The notes under the pieces: generated by a model | What the model was told of the DNA's origin: nothing | Databases searched by the model: none | The model's input: only the letters and a program-made list of their open reading frames with translations | DNA from: Micromonospora rosaria | GTDB lineage: Bacteria; Actinomycetota; Actinomycetes; Mycobacteriales; Micromonosporaceae | DNA length: 63,029 nucleotides | Direction: 5' to 3' | NCBI RefSeq assembly: GCF_001567585.1 | Contig: NZ_LRQV01000025.1 | Location: 1-63,029, forward strand | Shown here: positions 35,001-42,678 of the stretch, in pieces | Layout of the letters: every line of letters starts with the position of its first letter | Position numbering within the stretch: the first letter of the stretch is position 1 | Program-made: the position numbers and the translations under genes

Positions 35001-35665
35001 ACTCAGATGGTGACGGTGCCCGTGACGGAGTCGTAACTGCCACAGATGAGCATCCGTTCTGGATCGCCAATCAGAAGCGATGGTTGGGGGCTGCTCATCT
35101 GAAGTCGGGTGACGAGTTGCAAGGCCTCGATGGCGCTCGCGCAACCGTGATTGAGATCGTCGCCTACGATGCCATTGCTGCCGTCCACAACCTGACCGTC
35201 GACGACATCCATACCTACTACGTTCGTGTCGGCAACTTTGATGTCTTGGTCCATAACACAGGTGGCTCCGATGATATCTGTGAGGTTGGCAGTTACGTTC
35301 CCTACGGCGAGGACGAACTAAGTGCTGCGATCAAAGCTCGACGCCTCCTCGATAAGGCCAGGGGGAGGAGTGGAAACTACGCGGCAGTCCTTCTTGAAGA
35401 CGGTAGAATCCTGACAGGGCGTTCAGGGAAGCGGGTCCATGCCGAGGATGATGTGCTGAAGCAGGCGGGTAGTCGGCGCGTGAAGGCGCTTTATACGGAG
35501 CGAGCCCCTTGTGCTAACAAATGTCAGGCGAAAGTCAGGGGAATTCCCAAGGTTACCTGGAGTTTTCCATGGAACCACAGTAATAGAGCCAAGCAGGCGT
35601 CGATTCGCGCCAAATCCAATGAGGCGCTCAAGCTGAAGATCAGTTTGATTCTTGGTAGGATCTAG
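29009..35665 (+). CDS. RHS-family polymorphic toxin with Hint domain and deaminase-like C-terminal toxin
   Basis: A 2218-residue exported protein. A signal peptide occupies residues about 8-36. A beta-rich N-region precedes many YD/RHS repeats (YDALGRVTSETDARGQ, YEYDLRGREVRTDD, YDPAGNVLS). The RHS-associated core ends in GARFYDATLGSFISVDPQ and NPFAYANSNPITFADPDG near residues 1770-1820. A hydrophobic Ala-rich stretch follows. A Hint domain begins at CNSFLPGTLVLLADG (near 1936) and ends in FDVLVHN (near 2083); it should autocleave to free the tip. The last 135 residues carry VHAE (H2144, E2146) and APCANKC (C2168, C2172), a zinc-deaminase pattern like XOO_2897-type toxins. The Cys spacing is three residues rather than the usual two. 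AGGAAGG precedes the ATG. Confidence 0.88.
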   Translation: MSQPRPTLSGPRRLVALSAITVLVASTLAVVEQPAQAVETPRGDRAVKADKVQPARPVPVDRTPLPDDGGRWAPPTDTTWPQPGRATLTASTASTSMARTVPGGLPVTVTPVDGARTPAQTHVQVLDEEHSQRLGVSGPVIVVDGQPGTVEATFDYTGFRNLYGAGWGDRLTLRQLPPCAATTPDRSECQHTERVETTNDPAAGTLATEITTASGQRTVFAMTADESSDEGDYKATDLKASGSWTAGDSSGAFTYTNPVRIPPAEGPLPEVSLNYSSQIVDGRMAGANNQASWVGDGWEYTPGLIERTYVTCTDDRDAVSGDDPNNKTKETADHCWKGDSPHVTLSLNGTNTSLIKDDTTGTWRAQHDSNWRIELTGSAATPSAATTERWTITTPDGTRYDFASEVATANSRWTVPVFGNHSGEPCHATDFKDSSCAQAWRWMLDKAVDVHGNTVRYYYSTETGHYGAAGDKDNRVSYQRGGYLTRIEYGLHSAHPTLAATAKVLFTTDDRCLATPCHEDGKPVHANWPDVPWDKNCAAAPCTDKLAPVFFTTKRLTKITTQVRAGSSTFTDVDSWTLTHEFKAPTVAGSASLWLKQIVRAGHVGGTVTDPAVQFTGVELANRANALAGAPLFSRWRIQTIRTESGADFHVTYSEPDCDTNDLPTNVAYNSRRCYPVYWTPDGYFEPKRDWFHKYVVTEISEIDRTADQPATTTRYEYNTSGSGTNVLWAYDDNEFTKKKHRTYGQWRGYSQVTTRVGDPSSGTPLTTRQRFYRGLDDQPLPNGTRRSVQASDSDGNSYPDHPALAGNPLEQATLDDTTIIESSSTQYWTRQTASRTHDAGTDRAYLTGPTLEKTRKRLAPGTWARTETATTYNTDGLPVSVSETGDTAQTGDETCTRTTYATNDTAWIRAAVTRVETVAKACAVSPSRPADVVSDTRTYHDGSNTHGATPSKGLVTREDILDTWDGGPVYTTTARSSYDALGRVTSETDARGQVTTTAYTPAGPGPVTQTLTTNPLGHQITTHQQPAWAEPVTVVDANNKRTELTHDALGRLTRVWLPGRSKATQTPNLEFGYLVRNDGPLAVTAKRLGPNGTYLTEIGLFDSLYRPVQTQEDALGGNRLVTSTGYDHRGLTQYEAGPTQTTGPPATTLLQANPGADRIRTVFDHDTVGRVTREASWSGNNQLWATTTSYGGNTTGWQVAVTPPQGDTATATISDVHGRTTELRQYQAGTPSGTYDTTSYTYTPRGDLATVTGPTGKVWTYEYDLRGREVRTDDPDKGITTLTYDNADDVTSSTNALGHVVATEYDLLGRQKKRLVNGQTTAEWTYDTIAKGHLTKQTSIVDGHQFTREIFAYNNAYQIADEESVIPAMPGLAAAAGTYVSTYTYRIDGSPERMSVPKVGALEREIIGYTYDDLGNVTRVGGTSYPSGTNTVYVDAATYSPYGELLQRRLGPSSNPQAYQTYVYDDATRRLTEFYFDRDASVTNVAALSYRYDPAGNVLSMANQPQDNDDQVRPGDSDVQCFQYDYLRRLTQAWTQAVDTCAPAPNASTVGGVSPYWKSYAFDKAGSRTSVTDHQAGTTAAYGYAQAGADQPHAVRTVTTGSRVDHYDWDATGNLTYRRVDGVAETLDWSEQGNLSQITGPQGVTRMVYDADGNRIARIDPGSQATVFVSGQELKIVGSDTVGTRYYEHSGDIIASRSTSTAASGNDVIWLASDQHDSAMWALNSVTRVETVKYADPYGNQRMQGVSSLWPSGERGFVGGIADPTGMSLLGARFYDATLGSFISVDPQTDEYDPQRLNPFAYANSNPITFADPDGLFWGSVKNAASKVGKAVSGAAVSAAKAVVNNAGAISAVAGAVAMVSAVLPPPAQVVAAAAGAVAAVAGAIDTIKTCAGGSGAACAMGVASMVPGVRQAKTAARGVGAVKQVSKAKKRSPGCNSFLPGTLVLLADGSYKEIESIELDDVVIAANPETGEEGARPVTAVIKGDGSKRLIDVVIDSDGDGARDGVVTATDEHPFWIANQKRWLGAAHLKSGDELQGLDGARATVIEIVAYDAIAAVHNLTVDDIHTYYVRVGNFDVLVHNTGGSDDICEVGSYVPYGEDELSAAIKARRLLDKARGRSGNYAAVLLEDGRILTGRSGKRVHAEDDVLKQAGSRRVKALYTERAPCANKCQAKVRGIPKVTWSFPWNHSNRAKQASIRAKSNEALKLKISLILGRI

Positions 35666-35701
35666 GTAAGGCTGATCAGCGGTTGGGTGGGTGTTGCAAA
35701 C

Positions 35702-36268
35702 GTGAAAAATGGGCCGATTTACGAGCTGTGCTCGATAGAGATTCCAGTAGACGTCTCTCGCCGTGCAAAACTGGTGCTGGAGGCTGGTGTTCCCGCTGAC
35801 TTGCTGAATGGTTTCTACTCTGCCTTGCCGGTCGCTGAAATCGTGGCAACGAGATCCGGACGTGAACTCGTCGCCTTCGGGGTTTCTGGGTCAGACGAAG
35901 AGCGGGTATGTCTGGATACCAGCACCTTGAGTGTGGTTCATGTTGTCGACGTTGGTGCGCTGGACACCTCAATCTTCCACGTGAATCGTGACATGGTCGC
36001 GTTCAAGCGCTGTATCGAGGCGCTGACTGATGCGTTTCCATTCTATGGTGAGGGTGAAATCGGTGATGTTGAGGCAAGCTTCACTCAGTGGCAGGAAGCG
36101 GGATTCCGCGTAGCCGGTATTCTGATTTCGGTGGATCCGTCCTCACTCGATCCGTCAGTTCTTGAATCGGCGGATTTTCTCTCCGAGGGTGATACCTTCT
36201 GGCAAGACTTCCTCGAATCGGTGAAAATGGGCGACTGTTCCACGGAGCAAATTTTGGAGGATGAATAA
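35702..36268 (+). CDS. Candidate SUKH-type immunity protein
   Basis: A protein of about 188 residues directly after the toxin gene. Stretches such as VAFGVSGSDEERVCLDTSTL, HVNRDMVAFKRCIEAL and a mixed beta layout resemble SUKH-4-type immunity proteins. It is acidic, as expected for a protein that neutralises a basic toxin tip. Base composition is lower in GC than the rest of the window, like the toxin tip. GTG 35702 or GTG 35687 could be the start; neither has a strong ribosome site. Role as immunity gene is inferred from position and style. Confidence 0.6.
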   Translation: MKNGPIYELCSIEIPVDVSRRAKLVLEAGVPADLLNGFYSALPVAEIVATRSGRELVAFGVSGSDEERVCLDTSTLSVVHVVDVGALDTSIFHVNRDMVAFKRCIEALTDAFPFYGEGEIGDVEASFTQWQEAGFRVAGILISVDPSSLDPSVLESADFLSEGDTFWQDFLESVKMGDCSTEQILEDE

Positions 36269-36349
36269 TAGCTGCTCCGTCGCCCACCGTGGTTGAGTAA
36301 AACGAAGTCCAGTCGTTCATGTCCGTGACGATCGCTCAGAAGGGCCTCC

Positions 36350-37086
36350 AGTCGTGGTGATACCCATGGTGGTGGTGATCATGTCGTCGTTGCGGCGGGT
36401 GGCGACTCATACGCCACGTCCCGACGTTCCAGCCACACGCGCAGGGACTTCGACTGCCCGTAGGCCTCTTCCATAGTCACCCACCCGATCGGCACTCCCG
36501 CGTCGAGGGCGCGGGCGAGCATGGTGCGGGCCATCTGCACCTTCGTGGCGAACTCCACCTCGTCAGGGATGCCGGCGGCCCGGCAGCGCTTCCGGTCGTC
36601 GGTCCACGACGCGGGTAGGAGAGCTGCCGGTCGATCAACGCCTGGCCCTTGGATGAGCGGTAGGCCAGGAACGCGCCGACCTGGCAGTTCTCCGTCCGCC
36701 CGGCGGTGCCGGAGTACTGACGCTGCACCCCGGCCGACCGGGTGCCCTTCTTCAGGAAGCCGGTGTCATCGACGATGAGCACCCCGGTGGGGGTCGCCGA
36801 TGTGCTCGACCACATAGTTGCGCACGTCGTCGCGGACCGCGTTGACGTCCCAGTCCGCCCACCGCAACAACCGCTGCATCCCGTCCGGCGACACCTCCCC
36901 GGCCTGCTCAGCCAGGGTCCACCCGTTCTTCCGGTCCACGCCCGAGACCAGCCCACACAGGTACTGCCGCGCCCGCCGACGCGGCTCCGACCGGCGAAAC
37001 CGCACCCCGATCCGAGCATGGAGCTGGTCCAGTTCCGCATGCCACCGGTCGACATCAACGTCCGTCACGAGCTGACCAACGAGCAC
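36350..37086 (-). pseudogene. IS701-family transposase, frameshifted and truncated
   Basis: On the minus strand, three frames together give an IS701-type transposase: [20 protein letters not shown], then [20 protein letters not shown] and [20 protein letters not shown], then [20 protein letters not shown] and [20 protein letters not shown]. At least two frameshifts separate these (near 36795 and 36610), and a third lies near 36395. The C-terminal third is missing. No terminal repeats were found. It sits immediately downstream of the toxin-immunity pair, a common site of recombination. Confidence 0.8.
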
Positions 37087-37336
37087 GACCCGAAGACGAT
37101 TCGCCTACTGCCGTTGCAGTACTAACTAGACTCACCGGCAGCCTAGTCTGCCCCGCCCGCAGGTGACGCCGCGAGCCACCGTACGGTCTACAACAGTTGA
37201 CCAATCGTCCGAAGTGTCCTCCGAGCGCGCCGAATGCCTGACTGAGGTGCGTGTCGGGACCGAGTAGGGGATATGGCTCGTACGCCCTCGTCAGGCTCGA
37301 CCACATGAGCTGCTACACAAGAACGGCTCAATGGGT

Positions 37337-38479
37337 TCATTGGTCCGTGGCCTCAAGCTCACGCTCGACAGCTTTGCCTGCCTCGATCTCTGATCGCTTA
37401 CGCCAATCGAGCGCCACAAGGACACGGCCGGCTGCGGAAACTTCAAGGCCAATCTCCCGACTGCGGTACAGGCGGCTGCCGTCTGCAGTGTTGGTGGCCC
37501 GTCCCTCACGTTCAGGACTGACCGCGAGAAGCAGCCGTGGCCCCGGCACACCTGCGATGGTGGGAGCGTCCCGCCAACGCCCTCGCCACCGCGAGCTCAT
37601 TCCCGAAACTGACTGACGGGGCGCCGTTTCCAGGAGCTGGTCTTCACGGTCTTCCATGGTGCGATCGATGATGCGCTGCTTGGCGGTCTGCTCCCGAGCT
37701 TTACCCGTAGTGCTGGTCCAGATGCCATGCACAGCTGCATTCATATACTTCTCTGTAAACTCGTCCGGAGTGGGATCGGTATCTCGGAATGTTTGCTCCA
37801 GGCGGTGCACCACCGCTGGGTCCGCGGACGGCGCAGCGGCATCCTCGCCAAAACGGAAGAAATCAATAGTGGTTCGGCTCTCCTGCATCCAACTCCACGC
37901 CATGGCTACTGGATCACAGCCGGGTCGCCGGCTCCAGTCAAGTAGCTGATCCAGTCGGTGACGTTGAGCAGTGGAGGTCAGGACGGTTTGAGGCGGGGGT
38001 CTACTCCGGCCCCGCGCCTCGCCGGCCAGAACCGCATCTTGGCCGGCGAAGCGAAGGTCAGGCCGAATGCCGCTCGATGGATACACTCGCTGAAGCTCTA
38101 ATGGTAATGCGTCGAAATGGGCGACTTTACTCAGCTTGGGGTCCTCGTCCCGCACTACCGCAGTGAGTGCGCCAAGCGCCAGCACCTCTGTGACAAATCG
38201 CTGGATGTGCGACGATGAGCCGTCGAACGCTTCGTGCCGACGCAGAGCCGCGCCAGGTGGCGTGTGACCAAACAGCGACATGACGAGGGACATCTCGTGC
38301 TGCACCAAATCTGTCAACAGATACCCACGGTAGGGCACCGCTAGCGCGTTGACCCGCAGCACGTCGGCGAGGTTCAGCTCGAAGGGTCCACTATCGATGA
38401 ACTCCACATCACCGGCCGCAACGGGGACACCCGGCGGTGGGGCGGACACGACAAACCGCCTCACCCTGACCTCGGCCAT
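37337..38479 (-). CDS. Unknown protein in defence-island setting
   Basis: A 380-residue protein, family not recognised. The N-terminal third contains VPYRGYLLTDLVQHEMSLVM; the middle contains GIRPDLRFAGQDAVLAGEAR GR, which could be part of a PD-(D/E)XK-like core (D-x9-GEAR) but lacks the lysine of ExK; later MAWSWMQESRTTIDFFRFG. The third of three tandem ATG codons (38479) has AGGGGG six bases upstream and is preferred. It lies opposite to the helicase operon and 870 bp from it. Function unknown; a nuclease-like role is only a possibility. Confidence 0.55.
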   Translation of the reverse strand: MAEVRVRRFVVSAPPPGVPVAAGDVEFIDSGPFELNLADVLRVNALAVPYRGYLLTDLVQHEMSLVMSLFGHTPPGAALRRHEAFDGSSSHIQRFVTEVLALGALTAVVRDEDPKLSKVAHFDALPLELQRVYPSSGIRPDLRFAGQDAVLAGEARGRSRPPPQTVLTSTAQRHRLDQLLDWSRRPGCDPVAMAWSWMQESRTTIDFFRFGEDAAAPSADPAVVHRLEQTFRDTDPTPDEFTEKYMNAAVHGIWTSTTGKAREQTAKQRIIDRTMEDREDQLLETAPRQSVSGMSSRWRGRWRDAPTIAGVPGPRLLLAVSPEREGRATNTADGSRLYRSREIGLEVSAAGRVLVALDWRKRSEIEAGKAVERELEATDQ

Positions 38480-39366
38480 CATCATCCCCCTACTTGCCAG
38501 GCGAGAGACCCCTGTGTGGACGTATCCGGCTGGTGCGGTGCCACACTAGCTGATCATCAACGTCCGCGTGATCCCCGCGATCTGGCGCAAAGCTCAGAGT
38601 CAAGATCGAGTCAGTGTCGACTTGCCGGCGGGTCGAGTAGTGCTCGAGGTGGCGGCAGCGTCGGCCTCGGACGTGGTGCGGACGGCCGCTGCTTTGAACT
38701 CTGGAGGCATCGACCGGCGAGTCCCCGAAGGCCATTTCCGCGCTCGCGATGGTGTCGGTACTCATTGCCCCAAGAGGACGTACACACCCTGACCAGCAAC
38801 TCCTGCGGTGGGTCAAGCGTCGGCGAGAGGCGAGCAGGAGCGGAGATGGCTGAGAGGAACCACGGAGCGAGCAATGAGGATCACGGGTCCGCCGCGACGG
38901 GGCTGTAATCCGACAACCATAATAGTCGTTGCAGGCGTGCCGTTCGCCTCGTTGAGTCTGGTAGAAACTCATATGGAGGGCGAATCACGGAGCATGGACG
39001 CTGGCGTTGGCCACGACACGACGCGTAGACGGCACCTCGCTGCGGGCACCGCGTCCGCCGGCCGCTCTAGGGTGGGTGGGCAACAGGGCCGCGCCGTGCT
39101 GATCGGTGGCGGTGGCGTGGCGGCGGTGGCCTGCATTTCAACCAACTGCCGGGGTCGGACCGTACCGGGCGGGCACGGAGTAGAGGCTCGCGTCCCCCAA
39201 GTGGGGCGGCGGTCGACCTGACCCGCCCACCGTCGTGGCCGACCGGGCCCACCTTGCTGGCCGATCAGGCGGGGTAAATGCCATGGCGTTCGCTTTGTCT
39301 TGAATCCATCGCAGCTCGCCTGCATAGTCGCCAGACGGCACCGACCCAGTTCGCATGAGGGAGACC
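38480..39366. other. Intergenic region upstream of the DruH-like gene
   Basis: About 890 bp between divergent genes. Several short open frames on both strands (for example 38568-38792 plus) lack ribosome sites and family similarity. Near 39170-39250 a GTCGACCTGACCC / GGGCCCACC rich stretch may form structure. I see no supportable gene. Confidence 0.4.
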
Positions 39367-42300
39367 GTGTCACACGCAACCGAGATACTTCGGCTTCGGG
39401 AATCCGAGTGGGCGCCGGCCCTGCGCGCGGTGTCGCTCGTCGCGGAGATCGACGCGCCGGAGGATCATGCTAAAGAGGTTATCCGCGCCCTGGGACGAGT
39501 GTTTTGGTACACCGCACCCCTCAACCGGCAGCGGTTACTCATCCGTCACTACCCCGCGTGCCTGGTCGTCGGCCTGGCCGGGATCGGTGCCGTCGGATAC
39601 GAGCACGGCGACTACTGGAGCGCCGTCCACAACGAGGCGCCGGGCCAGGTCGACCAGACGCTGTGGGGGAGGGCCTTCCGCGCCAACCTCGATCACTTCC
39701 GGCTGGCCCGGTTCCATGGTCTGCCGCAGGTCAACGTCGGTGAGATCCTCATGCACGCCGGGGTCCCCGCATACTGCCTCGGCGACCTGCTGAATCTCCT
39801 CCTGCACCGCCAGGCCCGCGAGCCCGGACTCACCGGTGAGAGCTTCCTCGCCTGGGCGCTCGCGCCCGGCCGTGAGTCGCGCCTGAACGGGACCGACAAG
39901 CCGGTGCAGCGGTTCATCCAGCGCGGCGAGGACTACGCGGCGGACCTTGTCGACCGCTGCCTCGACCTGTTGGAACGGCTGCGGCAGCCGGGGTTCACCG
40001 CCGATGGACTCGGACTCTCCCCACACCTGGTTGCCAAAGCTCAGGCGTTAGCGGAGGCGGAGCAGCTCGACTGGACGGGCAGCTCGGAGCGCGTCGGATC
40101 GGCCGCGCAGGCGGCGCAGCAGCGGCCCCACCTGGAGTTGGAGCCGTTCGGCCGCGGCCTGCTGGTGTGGTTGCCGCCGATCCACGACGCACTGGACGGT
40201 CGCGTCATGTGGCAGTTGCGCTTCGATGGCGAGGTCCAGTCGGTCGTCAGCCAATCGCGTTGGCCTGGCACCAGCGAGACGGCACCGGCAACGGCGGTAG
40301 CCATCGCGCGCCCTGCCCGCCAGGTGACGGTGGAGTTGGCCGGCTACGACCAGGAGTACGAGCAGGATGTTGTCGACCCGCGGGATCCCCTGTTGGTCTT
40401 CACCGAAGACGGCCGACGGGTGCCGGCGACGGCCGGATTGCCGCCCGAGCCGGTCTGGTTGCTGTATCCACAAGAAAGTGACGGCGGTGGGCCGCTCGAG
40501 CTGCAGGTGGATGGCGACCTGGTCGACACGTACGACGTGCCGGCCCCGTACGGCTGGCTCGGCTGGACGCTGCGCCGCGCCGACCTTCGCCAGGTGTCGC
40601 AGCTGCGGCTTGGTGGCGGAACGGCCCGCCGGGTGAAGGGTGCCCGCCGCGCCCAGCTGCAGCTCGCCCAGCCGTTGCCGGGAGTGAGCAGCCTCGCCGG
40701 CGCACCGGTCATCGCGACGGCCCCACGGCTGACCCTGCCGACCGAGCCCGGCGTGAGCACCGACTGGTCGATCCGGATCCGTCGACCCGATTCCGGTCAG
40801 GTCCTGCACACCGAGAGCCTCTCCGCCGACCACGACACGACGGTTGACCCGTGGCGGGACCTTGCCCGCCCCTTGGTCGGCCCCTACGAGATCACTGTCC
40901 GAGGTCCGCTCGGCCGCGGCCTGGCCCGCACGCTCGAGTTCGGCGAGGGGTTGTCCGTCATCTCCTACCCCGCCTGGCGGAAGATCACGGCGGACGGACT
41001 GGAGCCGGCCACCGTCCGGGCCGACCCCACCCTGACCGGCCTATCGGTCACGCCCGCAATGACCCAGCTAGGCCCCACCGACACCGCTGTTGAACTGCAG
41101 CTCGACAGCCCGGGCGGCGCGACCACCGTGCGGGTAACGCCCGCCCACATGGCGCTTCAACGGCTTGGCGGAGGCAGCCGCGGCGAATGGACGCTGCAGC
41201 CACTGCGTCTGGACACCGAGACGATCGGTGAGGGCGAACTGCTGGTGCGGCTGCCGCGAGTGGCGGACGCGCGGCTGATCGTCCGTTCCGGGGGCCGCGA
41301 GCTGCAAACTGTTCCGTCTGGAGCGACCTACGGGCAGCCGATGGCCCGGTTCCCGCTCGCGGCCATCGCCGACACGGTCGGCGCTCACGGGCTCGCCCAG
41401 CTCGATGTCCGCTTTGACGGGCAGGACTTCCCGGCAGCGCGCTGCGTACCTCGACGCCTCGCCAGCGCGGTGCACCTCGAGGACGACCGGCTGGTGCTGG
41501 TCGACGGCGTGCGGGCCGAAGGGCTGACGGCCGCGCTGTACCAGGTGTATGCGCCGTGGGAACCGCCGTACCTCGCACGCCTTAGCGCCGACCTGGTCAG
41601 CGACCGGCTCCCCACGTGGGTTACCACGGCGGGTCCCCTCGTGGCGCTGCTGCGCATCGAGGATCCGTGGTTGCCGTCGGACTGGCCGGAGTGGCCCGGC
41701 CGCGACAACGCCTTCGACCTCGCCGAGCTGGAGTGGCAGCCGACCGGCCAGGACCCGGCGGGGGAGGCGGTATCGGCGTACCTGGCCGGAGCAGGTGCCC
41801 TGCCCGACCGACCGGACATCGCGCCCCTGCTGCTCGACCTCTACCCGCGTGCGGACGACCTTCATGCCCGAGGCGTCACGGCCAACATCCGGGGCGCCGC
41901 GGCGCTCCTGCGCCCGCATCCGGCCGCCGCGCTGGCCGCGCTGACCAAGCACCGCGCCTCGGCCGACCAGGTGGTCGCGCCCCTGGTGCACTCCGGTCTC
42001 ATCTCCCTGCCTCCCGACAGTTACGTCAGTGCAGCCGACGAGGCGCGGCTATGGACGGCGAGCCCACTGGCCGCAATGCTCGCCTCGGCTCACCGGCTCC
42101 CTGACATCGCTTCTCAAGCCGATTTGCGCGAGCAGATCGCCGCGGTGTGCGGGGAGGTGGCAACGCACCTGCTCGCCGGCGGCCCCGATCCGCACGAGAC
42201 GGTCGGCAGGTTTGACCAGTCGGCCGAGAGGTTCGCGCTGCTGCCAGCCGAGGAACGCGACCGGATATGGCGGGCGATGCGAGTCGTTCCCGGCGGCCTG

Positions 42301-42678
42301 CTCGACGCCGACGAACGGATGGCTGCGGCACGCCACCTGTTCGAGGTACGGGTGCGGCCCGGCCTGGGACGGCTCTCCAGCAACGCAGAGGGGCTGCTGC
42401 GCGCCCTGCAAAAGCCTTTGGCCGAGTGCGGCGGCCCGCGGGTGGTGGCCGCGCTACAGGCGCGCAACCCGACTCGAGGGTGGCTCGCTCTCCCCGCGCT
42501 GTCGCTGGCGTTCGCTTTCGTGGCGCGGTTGGCCGCCCGAGGGCACGCGGCCCCGGCCGGGCTGCTGCCACGAACCCTGCCTTCGCACGCGACGCTCGCC
42601 CGCAGCGCACCTCGTCTCGTGGCCATCGACCTTCTCCTCGCGGAGTTCCTCCTGACCGGAGCCGGAGCAGCCGAATGA
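39367..42678 (+). CDS. druH: DruH-like protein (Druantia type III candidate)
   Basis: A 1103-residue protein of no recognisable enzymatic motif. The N-terminal quarter is helical (VIRALGRVFWYTAPLNRQRL; FLAWALAPGRESRLNGTDKP); the middle is beta-rich with repeated LPG/VSSL strands, suggesting several Ig-like or jelly-roll units; the C-terminal part is helical. Its stop overlaps the start of a large DEAD/DUF1998 helicase gene by ATGA. A large unknown protein directly before such a helicase is the layout of Druantia type III (DruH-DruE). That, not sequence similarity I could test, is the basis of the name. GTG 39367 has AGGGAG upstream and is preferred over ATG 39355. Confidence 0.5.
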   Translation: MSHATEILRLRESEWAPALRAVSLVAEIDAPEDHAKEVIRALGRVFWYTAPLNRQRLLIRHYPACLVVGLAGIGAVGYEHGDYWSAVHNEAPGQVDQTLWGRAFRANLDHFRLARFHGLPQVNVGEILMHAGVPAYCLGDLLNLLLHRQAREPGLTGESFLAWALAPGRESRLNGTDKPVQRFIQRGEDYAADLVDRCLDLLERLRQPGFTADGLGLSPHLVAKAQALAEAEQLDWTGSSERVGSAAQAAQQRPHLELEPFGRGLLVWLPPIHDALDGRVMWQLRFDGEVQSVVSQSRWPGTSETAPATAVAIARPARQVTVELAGYDQEYEQDVVDPRDPLLVFTEDGRRVPATAGLPPEPVWLLYPQESDGGGPLELQVDGDLVDTYDVPAPYGWLGWTLRRADLRQVSQLRLGGGTARRVKGARRAQLQLAQPLPGVSSLAGAPVIATAPRLTLPTEPGVSTDWSIRIRRPDSGQVLHTESLSADHDTTVDPWRDLARPLVGPYEITVRGPLGRGLARTLEFGEGLSVISYPAWRKITADGLEPATVRADPTLTGLSVTPAMTQLGPTDTAVELQLDSPGGATTVRVTPAHMALQRLGGGSRGEWTLQPLRLDTETIGEGELLVRLPRVADARLIVRSGGRELQTVPSGATYGQPMARFPLAAIADTVGAHGLAQLDVRFDGQDFPAARCVPRRLASAVHLEDDRLVLVDGVRAEGLTAALYQVYAPWEPPYLARLSADLVSDRLPTWVTTAGPLVALLRIEDPWLPSDWPEWPGRDNAFDLAELEWQPTGQDPAGEAVSAYLAGAGALPDRPDIAPLLLDLYPRADDLHARGVTANIRGAAALLRPHPAAALAALTKHRASADQVVAPLVHSGLISLPPDSYVSAADEARLWTASPLAAMLASAHRLPDIASQADLREQIAAVCGEVATHLLAGGPDPHETVGRFDQSAERFALLPAEERDRIWRAMRVVPGGLLDADERMAAARHLFEVRVRPGLGRLSSNAEGLLRALQKPLAECGGPRVVAALQARNPTRGWLALPALSLAFAFVARLAARGHAAPAGLLPRTLPSHATLARSAPRLVAIDLLLAEFLLTGAGAAE

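Noticed and set aside
34816..35265. Hint region as a true splicing intein
   Set aside because: It lies between an RHS core and a toxin tip, has no homing endonuclease and no conserved extein downstream, so self-cleavage (pre-toxin Hint) is more likely than splicing.
42267..42674. N-terminal extension of the helicase
   Set aside because: It overlaps the end of the DruH-like gene in another frame, is Arg/Ala/Gly-rich, and a normal ATG at 42675 overlaps the DruH stop.
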